Positions 9,809 through 19,440 of a stretch of 64,000 nucleotides of DNA are shown in pieces. The translations under genes and the position numbers were made by a program. The notes beneath the pieces were generated by a model, which did not search any database, had not been told where the DNA came from, and worked only from the letters and a program-made list of their open reading frames with translations. The stretch is taken from positions 248,001 through 312,000 of the forward strand of contig CANMWT010000003.1 in the NCBI GenBank assembly GCA_947501635.1, written 5' to 3'. The DNA comes from an uncultured Roseobacter sp. (GTDB taxonomy: Bacteria > Pseudomonadota > Alphaproteobacteria > Rhodobacterales > Rhodobacteraceae). Every line of letters starts with the position of its first letter. Positions within the stretch are counted from its first letter, which is position 1.

Positions 9809-10057
9809 TTACCGCGAGGCTTTGCTTTTGATCCAGCGCCCCAGATAGATCACAGGCCAGCGCAGCACGGACATACCCGCCGCCAGTACCAGCATGCCGA
9901 ACCACGGCCCGTGCTGCCAGGTGACAAACCCAAGGATCGGGATACCCACGGCGATCAGGATATAGGCGTTGCGCCAATGGTGGTCTTTGCTGGGGGTCAT
10001 GGCCAGAACATTGGCGATCAACGCCCAGATCGCGGCAAGCGTCAGAGATGTCGTCAT
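9809..10057 (-). CDS. DUF2484 family small membrane protein (second copy)
   Basis: This 82-residue protein has two or three hydrophobic helices (SLTLAAIWALIANVLAM, NAYILIAVGIPILGFVTW, PWFGMLVLAAGMSVLRW) and a basic C-terminus. It resembles the DUF2484 family that occurs between murC and murB in Rhodobacterales. The start ATG overlaps the stop of the preceding DUF2484 gene by 4 bp, which suggests translational coupling. The function is unknown. Its position in the wall cluster and its membrane topology make a role at the lipid II or division machinery plausible, but this is inference. Confidence 0.8.
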   Translation of the reverse strand: MTTSLTLAAIWALIANVLAMTPSKDHHWRNAYILIAVGIPILGFVTWQHGPWFGMLVLAAGMSVLRWPVIYLGRWIKSKASR

Positions 10058-10305
10058 TTCGGAAGCTCCTTTTCAAGGCCGCGGGCGCGCGTCCAGAAAT
10101 AGCGCAGCGGGTGCCGGTACATGGATACAAAAGCAACCAGCCCCAGCGCTGCAGCCCACCAACCGATGGCCAGCCCCACCCAGACGATCAGAACGGGTGC
10201 GGCCAGCAGTAGCGCAATGCCGGGGATGTATTGGTGCTGCATCGGCAGCATTGCAACCACCGCCGATGCCACAACCCACAAGGAACACGCCCAAAGCAAC
10301 ATCAT
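10054..10305 (-). CDS. DUF2484 family small membrane protein (first copy)
   Basis: From the ATG at 10305 the product has 83 residues with hydrophobic helices (LLWACSLWVVASAVVAML, YIPGIALLLAAPVLIVWVGLAIGWWAA split by a proline) and a basic end YRHPLRYFWTRARGLEKELPK. I chose 10305 because a purine-rich GAGAGGGGCAGAG lies just before it. The longer open frame to 10392 adds soluble sequence unlike the family. The C-terminal RWPVIYLGRW of the next protein and HPLRYFWTRA here look like related endings, so the pair may be an old tandem duplication. Function unknown. Confidence 0.78.
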   Translation of the reverse strand: MMLLWACSLWVVASAVVAMLPMQHQYIPGIALLLAAPVLIVWVGLAIGWWAAALGLVAFVSMYRHPLRYFWTRARGLEKELPK

Positions 10306-10398
10306 CTCTGCCCCTCTCTCGTCCCGGTCCCCGGTGGCACACACAGCGCCATGGAGCCGCAGCGGCACGTTGGGCAAAGAGGCGTGCCGCATGGCATA

Positions 10399-11805
10399 TC
10401 ACGCAGCCCCTTTGCGCAGCCGCGCAGGCAAGCCGTTGGCCCAGGCGCTGATAGTGCCCGCACCAAGGCAAACGACCATGTCGCCCGGACCGGCCTGTTC
10501 GCGTACGAGCCGTTCCAGATCGTCTTCACCGACCACAGCGCGCGCATGCCGGTGCCCGTGGCGGATCAGCCCGGCCACCAGATCGTCCCGCCCGGCCCCT
10601 TCAATGGGGTCTTCGCCGGCGGCGTAAACCTCGGCGATACCCACAACATCAGCATCATTGAAACAGGCGCAGAAGTCGTCAAACAAGCTGTGCAGCCGTG
10701 AATAGCGGTGCGGCTGGTGCACGGCAATGACGCGTCCGTCGGTCGCCTGACGCGCGGCCTTGAGCACGGCGGCAATTTCGACGGGATGGTGGCCGTAGTC
10801 ATCAATGATTGTCACCCCGTCAATTTCGCCGACGCGGGTAAAGCGCCGGTTAACGCCGCCAAAGGCGGCCAGAGCGTCCTTGATGACTTCGGCCTTCATG
10901 CCCAGATGGCGCGCCACAGCAATGGCCGAGAGCGCGTTGGAGACGTTGTGATCGCCCGGCATGGGCAGGCTGCAGCCCTCGATCACCATGCCTTCGGCCT
11001 GCAAAGCCACGTCAAAATAGGCAATCCCGCCCTCGTAACGCAGGTTGACCGCGCGCACATCGGCCTGTGCATTAAATCCGTAGGTGATAACGCGGCGGTC
11101 GGAAATTTTACCGACCAGCGCCTGCACTTCGGGGTGATCTGTGCAACAAACCGCGACACCATAGAAGGGAATGTTCGACACAAACTCGAGAAATCCGCGC
11201 CGCAGCGTGTCAAAGTCACCCCAGTGTTCCATATGTTCGGGGTCGATGTTGGTGACGATTGCGATGGTCGCAGGTAGGCGGTTGAAGGTGCCGTCACTTT
11301 CGTCTGCCTCGACCACCATCCATTCGCCTTCGCCCTTGCGCGCGTTGGAGCCATAGGCGTGGATGATACCGCCATTGACAACCGTGGGGTCGAATTCACC
11401 GGCGTCCAGCAAGGTCGCTACCATCGTCGTGGTGGTGGTTTTGCCATGGGTCCCGGCAACCGCGATGTTGGACTTGAGCCGCATCAGCTCTGCCAGCATC
11501 TCAGCGCGGCGCACCACCGGCAGGCCCAAAGCGCGCGCTGCGTCCAGCTCGGCGTTGCCCTGTTTGATCGCGCTTGAGATCACCACGACCTCGGCGTCGC
11601 GCACGTTTTCGGCGCGCTGCCCTTCAAAGATATGCGCACCCAGTTCTTCCAGCCTGCGCGTAATCGGCGTCGCCTTGAGATCAGATCCCTGAACCCGGTA
11701 GCCGTGGTTCAGCAGAACCTCGGCGATGCCTGACATGCCGATCCCGCCGATCCCGACGAAATGGATCAACCCGACGTCACCGGGGAGTTTTGTTGCTGCA
11801 TTCAT
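10399..11805 (-). CDS. murC: UDP-N-acetylmuramate--L-alanine ligase
   Basis: MurC adds L-alanine to UDP-MurNAc using ATP, the first of the four Mur ligase steps. The 468-residue product has the N-terminal Rossmann motif [16 protein letters not shown] near residues 16-31 and the ATP loop GTHGKTTTT at 118-126. It also has the central [11 protein letters not shown] and [12 protein letters not shown] motifs, and the C-terminal domain with [10 protein letters not shown] and HQPHRYSR. Length is normal. It overlaps the end of murG by 4 bp. Confidence 0.98.
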   Translation of the reverse strand: MNAATKLPGDVGLIHFVGIGGIGMSGIAEVLLNHGYRVQGSDLKATPITRRLEELGAHIFEGQRAENVRDAEVVVISSAIKQGNAELDAARALGLPVVRRAEMLAELMRLKSNIAVAGTHGKTTTTTMVATLLDAGEFDPTVVNGGIIHAYGSNARKGEGEWMVVEADESDGTFNRLPATIAIVTNIDPEHMEHWGDFDTLRRGFLEFVSNIPFYGVAVCCTDHPEVQALVGKISDRRVITYGFNAQADVRAVNLRYEGGIAYFDVALQAEGMVIEGCSLPMPGDHNVSNALSAIAVARHLGMKAEVIKDALAAFGGVNRRFTRVGEIDGVTIIDDYGHHPVEIAAVLKAARQATDGRVIAVHQPHRYSRLHSLFDDFCACFNDADVVGIAEVYAAGEDPIEGAGRDDLVAGLIRHGHRHARAVVGEDDLERLVREQAGPGDMVVCLGAGTISAWANGLPARLRKGAA

Positions 11806-12902
11806 TGCGTTTGCCCCTTTGTGCTGAGCATCTCTACCATCTGTGCGAGCGCTTCTGTTGCTTCCGGCTTGCCAAATCGTGCCGCTGCGGACGCCATTTG
11901 CATCGCCGCTTTGGGATTGTCCAGCACCGAAAGGATCTGGTCTGAAACCGTCTCTGGCGTGGCTCTGGATTCCGGTATCATAATCGCTCCGCCGGCATCG
12001 ACCAAACCGCGCGCATTCGCCGTCTGGTGATCCGCCGTAGCCGCCGCGAATGGGATCAGGATGGACGGGCGGCCGATCACTGACAGATCCGCGACCGAAG
12101 ACGCACCGGCGCGGCTGATGACCAGCTGCGCCTCGGTCATGCGGCGCGGCAGATCGTGAAAGAAGGGCTGCACATCCGCCTTGACCCCGTGTTCGTCATA
12201 GTAGGCCGACACGCGCCCCTGATCTTCATCCCGGGCCTGATGGCTGACACGCAGGTTCTTGAGCATCGCCATTGGCAGAGCGGCGATGGCGGGAGGCACC
12301 ACGTCGCTGAGAATGCGCGCGCCCTGACTGCCACCAATCACCAACACCTCCATCGGATAGTCACCCGGACAGATATAGCCCGCTTCGGCCCGTTCCAGCA
12401 CCGATGCACGCACCGGATTGCCGGTGTGGTGCCCCTCGACCCCGTCGGGCAGCGCGGTCGGCCATGTGCCGCATGCAATGGTGTCAACACGCGACGCAAA
12501 TGCGGCATTCACCCGCCCCAGAACGCCGTTTTGTTCGTGTATCATGCGCGGCAGCTTCAAAACAAAGGCCGCAGCCATCGCCGGTATCGAAGGATAGCCG
12601 CCAAACCCGACGACCACTGCGGGGCGGTCTCGCATGAACGAAGCGATCGCCCCGATAATCCCGGCCCCGATCTGAAACGGCGCGGCCAGCTTTGCGACAG
12701 CCCCGCCACGGGCAAAGGTCGCGCTGCGTATCTGCTCAATTTGGACAGCCTCGGGAAAGGCGCTCGTGTAGCGTGCCCCACGAGCATCGGTGGTCAGCTT
12801 GACACGCCAGCCCCGAGCCAGCATCGCCTCTGCCAGCGCCTGCGCGGGAAACATGTGCCCGCCAGTGCCCCCCGCCGCGATCAGCAACAAGGGCGCACTC
12901 AC
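11802..12902 (-). CDS. murG: Lipid II synthase MurG (GlcNAc transferase)
   Basis: MurG transfers GlcNAc from UDP-GlcNAc to lipid I on the inner face of the membrane, giving lipid II. The 366-residue product is a GT-B glycosyltransferase (family 28). It has the glycine-rich loop [19 protein letters not shown] at the N-terminus, [29 protein letters not shown], and the donor-site [12 protein letters not shown]. It overlaps ftsW and murC by 4 bp on either side, so the three are translated as a coupled set. Confidence 0.97.
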   Translation of the reverse strand: MSAPLLLIAAGGTGGHMFPAQALAEAMLARGWRVKLTTDARGARYTSAFPEAVQIEQIRSATFARGGAVAKLAAPFQIGAGIIGAIASFMRDRPAVVVGFGGYPSIPAMAAAFVLKLPRMIHEQNGVLGRVNAAFASRVDTIACGTWPTALPDGVEGHHTGNPVRASVLERAEAGYICPGDYPMEVLVIGGSQGARILSDVVPPAIAALPMAMLKNLRVSHQARDEDQGRVSAYYDEHGVKADVQPFFHDLPRRMTEAQLVISRAGASSVADLSVIGRPSILIPFAAATADHQTANARGLVDAGGAIMIPESRATPETVSDQILSVLDNPKAAMQMASAAARFGKPEATEALAQMVEMLSTKGQTQ

Positions 12903-14068
12903 CTCGGCCTCCCGCGCGACAGAAGATCGCTGATCTCACCCTGCGGGCGGGTGCGCGTGAAGGCCAGCAGCATCCCCACCGCAATGCCAGAGGCGATTAC
13001 GGATGATCCACCATAGCTTACAAACGGAAGTGTCATACCCTTGGCCGGCAACAGCCGCACCGCGACACCCATGTTGATCATGGCCTGCACACCCAACATA
13101 CAGGCAAGTCCGGTCCCCGCGAGACGGATAAACGGATCACGCTCTCGTACCAGCCGCATCAGGGAGCGCACAACCACAGTGGCGTAAAGAGCGATCACCA
13201 CAAGTACAAGGATCAGCCCGTATTCCTCTGCCGCAACCGCGATAATGAAATCCGTATGCGCGTCGGGCAGCGACCACTTGACCTGTCCCTCGCCCACGCC
13301 GACACCGAAAAAACCGCCGGCCTGAATGGCGTTTGTCGCATAGCCCAGTTGCGTCGTGGGGTCGATGTCCGCGCTTAGGAAGCCGTCAATCCGGCGCGCG
13401 AAATGCTCCGAGTTTGCGTAAGCCACAGCGCCACTCAAAACCACGAGGCCTGCCAGAACCACCAGCAGCACCATCGACGCCCCTGCTACAAAATACATCA
13501 CCCCCCACCCAAACAGCACAAGGCAGGCCTGCCCGAAATCAGGTTGCAATGCGAGCATCAGCACGATCGTGCAGCACAAGACAAAAGACCACGTCTTGCC
13601 CGGCGGACCATTCACATCCGCAGAAGCGGCCATCATCCAGGCGGCGACAACCACAAACCCCGGCTTGAGAAACTCTGACGGCTGCAAAGACGCAAAGCCA
13701 AGCGAATACCACCGCACAGCCCCTTTGCCAAAATCCTCACCAAAAAACGGCAGAAAGAAAAGCCCGATAAAGGCCGCGCCGAACCCCAGTACGGCCAGAC
13801 GCCGCACCAGAGTGGGCGACATCACCGACAAAACCAGCATCACCAGCAAGGCAACCGAGCCGAAAAAAGCCTGACGCTGCACATAGTGGAAAGGGTCGAA
13901 CCCGTTCTTCGCAGCCAGCGGCGGCGAAGCGGCAAGCCCCAGCAAAAGACCGACCGCAAAAAGCATCAGAACGCAGGCCAGGCTCCATTTATCAACGGTA
14001 CGCCACCACTTGGGAAGGATCGGCTCGCCATCGCGAACCGGAACTGCGCCATAGACCATTTCCGTCAT
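12899..14068 (-). CDS. ftsW: Septal SEDS glycosyltransferase FtsW
   Basis: FtsW polymerises lipid II at the septum together with FtsI. The product is a SEDS-family membrane protein of 389 residues with about ten hydrophobic helices. The family motifs GARRWY-like [21 protein letters not shown], ...[33 protein letters not shown] and [10 protein letters not shown] are present. I chose the ATG at 14068, which follows AAGGCAGG and gives [13 protein letters not shown]. The frame is open another 72 codons upstream but runs into the opposite-strand flavoprotein gene and looks non-coding. Confidence 0.96.
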   Translation of the reverse strand: MTEMVYGAVPVRDGEPILPKWWRTVDKWSLACVLMLFAVGLLLGLAASPPLAAKNGFDPFHYVQRQAFFGSVALLVMLVLSVMSPTLVRRLAVLGFGAAFIGLFFLPFFGEDFGKGAVRWYSLGFASLQPSEFLKPGFVVVAAWMMAASADVNGPPGKTWSFVLCCTIVLMLALQPDFGQACLVLFGWGVMYFVAGASMVLLVVLAGLVVLSGAVAYANSEHFARRIDGFLSADIDPTTQLGYATNAIQAGGFFGVGVGEGQVKWSLPDAHTDFIIAVAAEEYGLILVLVVIALYATVVVRSLMRLVRERDPFIRLAGTGLACMLGVQAMINMGVAVRLLPAKGMTLPFVSYGGSSVIASGIAVGMLLAFTRTRPQGEISDLLSRGRPR

Positions 14069-14171
14069 GGTTGCCTGCCTTAAACTTACACTGCCGATAC
14101 GCCCCGTTTTCGGGGTCTGATCCAGCAAGTGTAGCGCGAAAGCACAGCGAAAGCCAGCCTCAAGACTTGCA

Positions 14172-15374
14172 ATGACGCGCGTTTCGCGGCAGGTGCCTGA
14201 CATGTTTGTCGATGTTGCAATTCTGGGTGCGGGCGCTGCCGGTATGATGTGCGCCGCACATGCCAAGGGACGTATCCTTGTCATTGATCATGCCCGCGCC
14301 GCAGGCGAGAAAATCCGCATCTCGGGCGGCGGCCGCTGCAATTTCACCAATTTGCACAGCGCGCCGCATGCATTTCTGTCCGCAAACCCCCATTTCGCCA
14401 AATCCGCCCTTGCACGCTACACGCAATGGGACTTTGTCGACCTTGTGGATCGTCACGGCATCAGCTGGCACGAAAAAACACTGGGCCAGCTTTTTTGCGA
14501 TACCTCTGCCAAGGACATCATCGCCATGCTGCGCAGCCTGATGCAGCAAAATGGCGTCGACCTGCGATTGCAAACAACAGCGTGCGACTTTGCTAAAACA
14601 CCCGACGGCTTTGTCTTCACCATTGAAACAAACGGCACCCGACAGCAGGTCACCGCAGCCCGTCTGGTGGTCGCAACAGGCGGCAAATCCATTCCCAAAA
14701 TGGGCGCCACGGGGCTGGCCTATGACATCGCGCGCGACTTCGGACTGGCCGTGACCGACACGCGCCCTGCTTTGGTGCCCTTCACATTCCCCGAAAAACG
14801 CTTCGCCGCACTCTCCGGTGTCGCCGCCCCGGTGCGCGTGACGACCGGCGACACATCCTTTGAAGAGGCGCTCCTGTTCACACACCGCGGCCTTTCGGGT
14901 CCGGCCGTCCTGCAAGCCTCCTCCTACTGGCGCGAAGGCATGCCGATCCGTGTGAATCTCACACCGCAAAGCGATCTGCTGCAGGATCTGAAAGACCGGC
15001 GCAACACGGCAGGGAAGCGCAAACTCACCAATGAACTTTCCCGGGTCTTGCCCGCTCGACTGGTCGAACACCTCACCCCGGAACTGGCACTGGAAGGCAG
15101 CCTTGCCGATCAGTCCGACCAACGCCTGCGCCACCTCGCGCATCAGCTGCAACACTGGGAACTCATCCCCTCCGGCACGGAAGGCTACCGAACCGCCGAA
15201 GTCACCCTGGGCGGCATCGATACGAACGGGCTCTCCAGCAAGACAATGGAAGCCAAATCCACACCCGGCCTCTTCTTCATCGGAGAAGCGGTGGATGTCA
15301 CAGGCTGGCTCGGCGGGTATAACTTCCAATGGGCCTGGTCCTCCGCCATGGCGGCGGCAGATGCCCTCGGCTGA
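14172..15374 (+). CDS. BaiN/HI0933-family FAD-dependent oxidoreductase
   Basis: This 400-residue protein belongs to the HI0933 (YhiN/BaiN) flavoprotein family, whose members reduce or oxidise poorly defined substrates; some are annotated as aminoacetone oxidases. It has an N-terminal dinucleotide-binding GAGAAG at 19-24, an acidic strand end, the GEKIRISGGGRCNFTN motif, a second RLVVATGGKSIPKMGATG loop, and the C-terminal FFIGEAVDVTGWLGGYNFQWAWSSA motif that closes the FAD site. The start may instead be the ATG at 14202 (MFVDVAILGAG). It is the only plus-strand gene inside the dcw cluster, between murD and ftsW, and is divergent from ftsW. The antisense frame across it is a shadow. Confidence 0.88.
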   Translation: MTRVSRQVPDMFVDVAILGAGAAGMMCAAHAKGRILVIDHARAAGEKIRISGGGRCNFTNLHSAPHAFLSANPHFAKSALARYTQWDFVDLVDRHGISWHEKTLGQLFCDTSAKDIIAMLRSLMQQNGVDLRLQTTACDFAKTPDGFVFTIETNGTRQQVTAARLVVATGGKSIPKMGATGLAYDIARDFGLAVTDTRPALVPFTFPEKRFAALSGVAAPVRVTTGDTSFEEALLFTHRGLSGPAVLQASSYWREGMPIRVNLTPQSDLLQDLKDRRNTAGKRKLTNELSRVLPARLVEHLTPELALEGSLADQSDQRLRHLAHQLQHWELIPSGTEGYRTAEVTLGGIDTNGLSSKTMEAKSTPGLFFIGEAVDVTGWLGGYNFQWAWSSAMAAADALG

Positions 15375-15375
15375 A

Positions 15376-15418
15376 TTTCTTTGGTCTTCAAATATCCCCC
15401 GCGGAGCGTCCGCGGGAT
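15376..15418. repeat. Intergenic repeat with hairpin, copy A
   Basis: A 23-base core (TTCTTTGGTC, two variable bases, then CAAATATCCCC) recurs at 31161-31183 with only the two central bases differing. Here it is followed by a perfect 8-bp hairpin, CCCGCGGA/TCCGCGGG with a 3-nt loop. Both copies lie immediately 3' of a plus-strand gene. This one separates convergent genes and may serve as a bidirectional terminator or REP-like element. Confidence 0.55.
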
Positions 15419-15434
15419 GCCACGTGCACGACTT

Positions 15435-16850
15435 TCAGAGATATTTCGCCACCTCGGCCACAAAATCATCCCCGCGCTGCTCGAAGTTGTCATACTGATC
15501 AAAACTCGCAGCGGCAGGCGCCAGCAAAACCACCTCGCCCGGCTGCGCCTCCGACGCCGCCTGCTGCACTGCTGCTTGCATGGTCGTGCAAACCGATGCC
15601 TCAACGGGCAGCTTCATCGCAAAAGCCGAAGCCTCCCGTCCGATCACATAGGCTTTGACCACATGGGCCTCGGCCGCCTGCCGCAACGCCTCGAAACCGC
15701 CCTCTTTTTCCAACCCGCCGCAGACCCAGCGGATCGCGTCAAAAGCCGAAAGCGCTTTGGCAGCCGCATCTACATTGGTCGCTTTGCTGTCATTGACAAA
15801 ACGCACGCCGTCCTTCTCGCCCACCAGCTGGCTGCGATGCGGCAGGCCCCCGAAACTGTGCAAAGCGCGCTCGATCACCTTGGGCGCCAGCCCGAGGGAA
15901 CGGCAGACTGCATAGGCCGCACAGGCGTTTTGATGGTTGTGCACGCCGGGCAGGCCCACAATACCGCGCAGATCAACCGAACCGACCTGTTTGCCCTTGC
16001 GCGTCTCGGACAAAAATCCCTTGCGGGCAAAGACGTTCCAACCCGCGCCCGTCAGCTTTCCTGCAACAGAAACCCGGATTACCCGATCATCTGTGGGGCC
16101 TTCGGCCAACTGCCCCGCCAGATAACGCCCCTCGGCTTCATCCACGCCAATCACCGCGCGGTCCGGCCCGCCTTCTGAAAACAGGCGGCGCTTGGCGGCA
16201 AAGTACCCGCCCATGCCCGCGTGTCGGTCCAGATGATCCTCGGAGAGATTGGTAAACACTGCCACATCCGGCGTCAGACTGCGTGCCAGATCGGTCTGGT
16301 AACTCGACAATTCCAGCACGACGACCTGCGCATCCTCCGCGGGGTCAATATCTAGCACACCGCGCCCGATATTGCCGGCCAGCACCGTGGGCCGACCAAC
16401 GTCCTTCAGGATGTGATGAATCAGGGCAGAGGTGGTGGATTTGCCGTTTGATCCGGTCACGGCAACCACGCGGGGGGCCACGTCAAAAGCGTTCCATGCC
16501 GGTGTCGCGTAAGACTGAAAGAAAAGCCCGATATCGTTGTCGACGGGCACCCCAGCCTCAAGCGCCGCAGCCACCACCGGATTCGGCGCGGGATAAAGAT
16601 GCGAGATCCCGGGGCTGACGATCAGGCGCGCGATATCCGAAAAATGTGCAGGCTGCGTCAGCGCGCGACAGCCGAACCCCTCGGCCTCGGCCCTGGCGCG
16701 GGCCTGTTCGTTGTCATCCCAGCAGACCGGTTCAGCCCCACCTGCCGCCAGCGCGCGGGCAGCACTCAGGCCACTACGTCCCAGCCCCAACACGGCCACC
16801 TTGGCCCCCGAAAGCCCGACGACGGGGATCAAGGCAACCGCCTTGCGCAT
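15435..16850 (-). CDS. murD: UDP-N-acetylmuramoylalanine--D-glutamate ligase
   Basis: MurD adds D-glutamate to UDP-MurNAc-L-Ala. The 471-residue product has [17 protein letters not shown] at the N-terminus, the ATP loop [10 protein letters not shown] at 131-140, the central ELSSYQ motif, [12 protein letters not shown], and the C-terminal [17 protein letters not shown] motif. The first few residues before [11 protein letters not shown] may not belong to the true start, since a downstream start is possible. It is convergent with the flavoprotein gene on its 3' side and follows mraY after 67 bp. Confidence 0.97.
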   Translation of the reverse strand: MRKAVALIPVVGLSGAKVAVLGLGRSGLSAARALAAGGAEPVCWDDNEQARARAEAEGFGCRALTQPAHFSDIARLIVSPGISHLYPAPNPVVAAALEAGVPVDNDIGLFFQSYATPAWNAFDVAPRVVAVTGSNGKSTTSALIHHILKDVGRPTVLAGNIGRGVLDIDPAEDAQVVVLELSSYQTDLARSLTPDVAVFTNLSEDHLDRHAGMGGYFAAKRRLFSEGGPDRAVIGVDEAEGRYLAGQLAEGPTDDRVIRVSVAGKLTGAGWNVFARKGFLSETRKGKQVGSVDLRGIVGLPGVHNHQNACAAYAVCRSLGLAPKVIERALHSFGGLPHRSQLVGEKDGVRFVNDSKATNVDAAAKALSAFDAIRWVCGGLEKEGGFEALRQAAEAHVVKAYVIGREASAFAMKLPVEASVCTTMQAAVQQAASEAQPGEVVLLAPAAASFDQYDNFEQRGDDFVAEVAKYL

Positions 16851-16917
16851 CTGCGCGCCGCCGCAAAGCTGTGCCGAGGTGCCGAAGCGGGGCAGAGAAA
16901 GACGGTGACAGGCCGCA

Positions 16918-18000
16918 TTACCGCACCTTCAGCGTGGCAAGGCCGATCATCGCGAGGATCAGCGAGATGATCCAGAAACGGATAACGATGGTGCTCTCCG
17001 CCCAGCCCTTTTTCTCATAGTGATGATGGATCGGAGCCATAAGAAACACCCGTTTGCCGGTTTTCTTGAAGTAGAGCACCTGAATGATCACGCTAAGCGC
17101 TTCAACAACAAACAACCCGCCGACAATCGCCAGAACGATCTCGTGTTTGGTGGCGACCGCGATTGCGCCCAAAGCGCCGCCAAGCGCAAGGCTTCCGGTA
17201 TCGCCCATAAACACGGCCGCAGGCGGCGCGTTATACCACAAAAAGCCCAGCCCACCGCCAAAGAGGCCGGCGGTGAATATCAGGATCTCACCCGTTCCCG
17301 GCACGTAGTGCACATCCAGATACTCAGTAAAGTCGACGCGCCCGACCGCATAGGCGATGACACCCAGGGTGCCTGCCGCGATCATCACCGGCATGATCGC
17401 CAGACCGTCCAGACCATCGGTCAGATTGACGGCATTCGCAGCGCCCACGATAACGATGACTGAAAACGGCACAAACAAGTAGCCAAGGTTGATAAGCGTA
17501 TCTTTGAAAACCGGCAGAGCCAGCCTGTTCTGCAGGGCCTCAGGATGATATTGCGCCGCCCAATAGGCCGCGACGGCGGCAATCGCAAATCCCAGCAGAA
17601 GGCGAACCTTGCCAGGCACGCCGGCGGTCGTCTGCTTTGAAACTTTGGCGTAGTCGTCCATAAAGCCGATAGCCGCGAAGGACATGGTCACGAAGAGGAT
17701 GATCCAGATGTAAGGGTTGTCGAGACGCGCCCAAAGCAGTGTTGAGGTCAGCAAGGCCCCCACGATAAGCAAACCGCCCATCGTTGGCGTTCCCTGTTTG
17801 ACGAAATGCCCCTCGGGGCCGTCATCCCGGATCGGTTGCCCCTTACCCTGGCGTCGGCGCAATACCGCAATCAACGGCCGGCCGAAAAGAAATCCAAACA
17901 CCAAGGCTGTGAGAAAGGCGCCGCCGGCCCGGAATGTGATATAGCGGAAGAGATTGAAAAAATCGCCTCCGTCCGAGAGCAGCGTCAACCAATAGAGCAT
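16918..18000 (-). CDS. mraY: Phospho-N-acetylmuramoyl-pentapeptide transferase MraY
   Basis: MraY attaches phospho-MurNAc-pentapeptide to undecaprenyl phosphate, forming lipid I in the inner membrane. The 360-residue product has about ten membrane helices. It also has the substrate-binding motifs [17 protein letters not shown] (with the aspartate pair of loop B), [13 protein letters not shown], and the [11 protein letters not shown] motif of the last cytoplasmic loop. It lies 9 bp downstream of murF, in the standard order. Confidence 0.97.
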   Translation of the reverse strand: MLYWLTLLSDGGDFFNLFRYITFRAGGAFLTALVFGFLFGRPLIAVLRRRQGKGQPIRDDGPEGHFVKQGTPTMGGLLIVGALLTSTLLWARLDNPYIWIILFVTMSFAAIGFMDDYAKVSKQTTAGVPGKVRLLLGFAIAAVAAYWAAQYHPEALQNRLALPVFKDTLINLGYLFVPFSVIVIVGAANAVNLTDGLDGLAIMPVMIAAGTLGVIAYAVGRVDFTEYLDVHYVPGTGEILIFTAGLFGGGLGFLWYNAPPAAVFMGDTGSLALGGALGAIAVATKHEIVLAIVGGLFVVEALSVIIQVLYFKKTGKRVFLMAPIHHHYEKKGWAESTIVIRFWIISLILAMIGLATLKVR

Positions 18001-18009
18001 CGCGTCATC

Positions 18010-19440
18010 CTATTCTTCGTCCAGCGGGGCATGTCCCATTTTGCGTATGCCGTCAACGACAAGCGCCAGCTTCATGCTCAGTGATCCTTTGGCCAGTACC
18101 ACATCTCCGCTGTCGATATGGGTTTTGAGACGCGGCAGCGCGTCCTGCGAGGTCGCAAACCACGCCCCCCGTCGCGCCTCTGGCAAGGCTTCATAAAGCG
18201 CCTGCATAAGCGGACCTATGCAGTGGATCACGTCGATCTGCTCGATCGCGGGCAGCGCGGCAAGTCCCCTGTGCAACGCGATCTCGTCCGGCCCGAGTTC
18301 TTTCATGTCCCCCAGATACGCGATCCGCCGCCCCTTTGAGACGCGCCCGATGTCATTTGTCACCGCTGCCGCCGCCAGCACCTCGAGGGCTGCAGCCATC
18401 GAGGTGGGGTTCGCGTTGTAGCTGTCATCGATCAGATCAACAGAGAGGCGCGTGTCGACAGTGTCGAGGTAGATACGTTCGCGCTGTCCGCGCCCTTTGT
18501 AGGGTTGCCAGCGCCCCAAAGACCCCAGCGCAAGCGCCACATCGGTACGCAATGCAGCCATCACTGCCAGCGCGCCCAAGGCATTCATCGCAAAGTGGCG
18601 CCCCGGCGAGGACAGTTTGTACAAGATCGGCACATCGCCCATTTCTGCACGGACCACCGTAGTATCGTTCTGAATATCAGAGCGTATCAGCTTGAAATCA
18701 CGTCCGCTTTCACCAAACGTCACCGCGCGCAGCCTGCACGCCTGCGCCTTGGCCATCACGATATCTGTCGTATCAATGTCTGCGTTCAAAACTGCCGTTC
18801 CGCCCGGCAAGACCCCTTCGAAAATCGAGGCTTTTTCCACAGCGATGCCCGCGATATCGTCAAAAGCTTCCAGATGCGCCGCGGCGACCGTTGTGACAAG
18901 CGCCACATGAGGTGCCGCCATTCTGGCAAGCGGCGCGATCTCGCCGGGATGGTTCATGCCGATCTCGATCACCGCGAATTCGGTGTCCTGCGGCATGCGC
19001 GCCAGCGTTAGCGGCACGCCCCAATGATTGTTGTAGCTTTCGACCGAGGCATGCGCCCGGCCCTGATCCGACAGCATCGCCAGCAGCATTTCCTTGGTCG
19101 ACGTCTTGCCAACGCTGCCTGTCACCGCCGAGACCTTGCCGGTCATGCGCGCGCGCCCTGCGCGACCCAGATCTTCCAATCCGCTCTGTACGTCTTTTAC
19201 AATCAGCAAGGGCGCATCGGCCGCCACACCGTCGGGTATACGGCTGACCATCGCGGCCGCGGCACCTTTTTCAAGCGCCTGCGCGACGAAATCGTGGCCG
19301 TCGCGCAGGTTTGTCAGCGCCACAAACAGATCGCCGGGCTGCAGGCTGCGGGTATCTATCGACACGCCCGTGGCTGCCCATTCGCTACTTATGCGCCCGT
19401 TCGTGGCGGCGGCGGCATCCTTGGCGGTCCAGAGTGTCAT
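18010..19440 (-). CDS. murF: UDP-N-acetylmuramoyl-tripeptide--D-alanyl-D-alanine ligase
   Basis: MurF adds D-Ala-D-Ala (made by Ddl, also in this cluster) to UDP-MurNAc-tripeptide, completing the pentapeptide. The 476-residue product has SIDTRSLQPGDLFVAL at the N-terminus, the ATP loop VTGSVGKTST at 106-115, the Mur central motif ...EIGMNHPGEI, and the C-terminal DDSYNANPTSM motif. Its start overlaps the murE stop by 4 bp. Confidence 0.97.
   Translation of the reverse strand: MTLWTAKDAAAATNGRISSEWAATGVSIDTRSLQPGDLFVALTNLRDGHDFVAQALEKGAAAAMVSRIPDGVAADAPLLIVKDVQSGLEDLGRAGRARMTGKVSAVTGSVGKTSTKEMLLAMLSDQGRAHASVESYNNHWGVPLTLARMPQDTEFAVIEIGMNHPGEIAPLARMAAPHVALVTTVAAAHLEAFDDIAGIAVEKASIFEGVLPGGTAVLNADIDTTDIVMAKAQACRLRAVTFGESGRDFKLIRSDIQNDTTVVRAEMGDVPILYKLSSPGRHFAMNALGALAVMAALRTDVALALGSLGRWQPYKGRGQRERIYLDTVDTRLSVDLIDDSYNANPTSMAAALEVLAAAAVTNDIGRVSKGRRIAYLGDMKELGPDEIALHRGLAALPAIEQIDVIHCIGPLMQALYEALPEARRGAWFATSQDALPRLKTHIDSGDVVLAKGSLSMKLALVVDGIRKMGHAPLDEE

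Noticed and set aside
12899-14284. FtsW with 72 extra N-terminal residues
   Set aside because: The extension overlaps the divergent flavoprotein gene and has no Shine-Dalgarno sequence; the ATG at 14068 gives the normal family start.
14160-15329. 389-codon open frame antisense to the BaiN-type flavoprotein
   Set aside because: The plus-strand product has clear FAD motifs throughout, while the antisense product has none.
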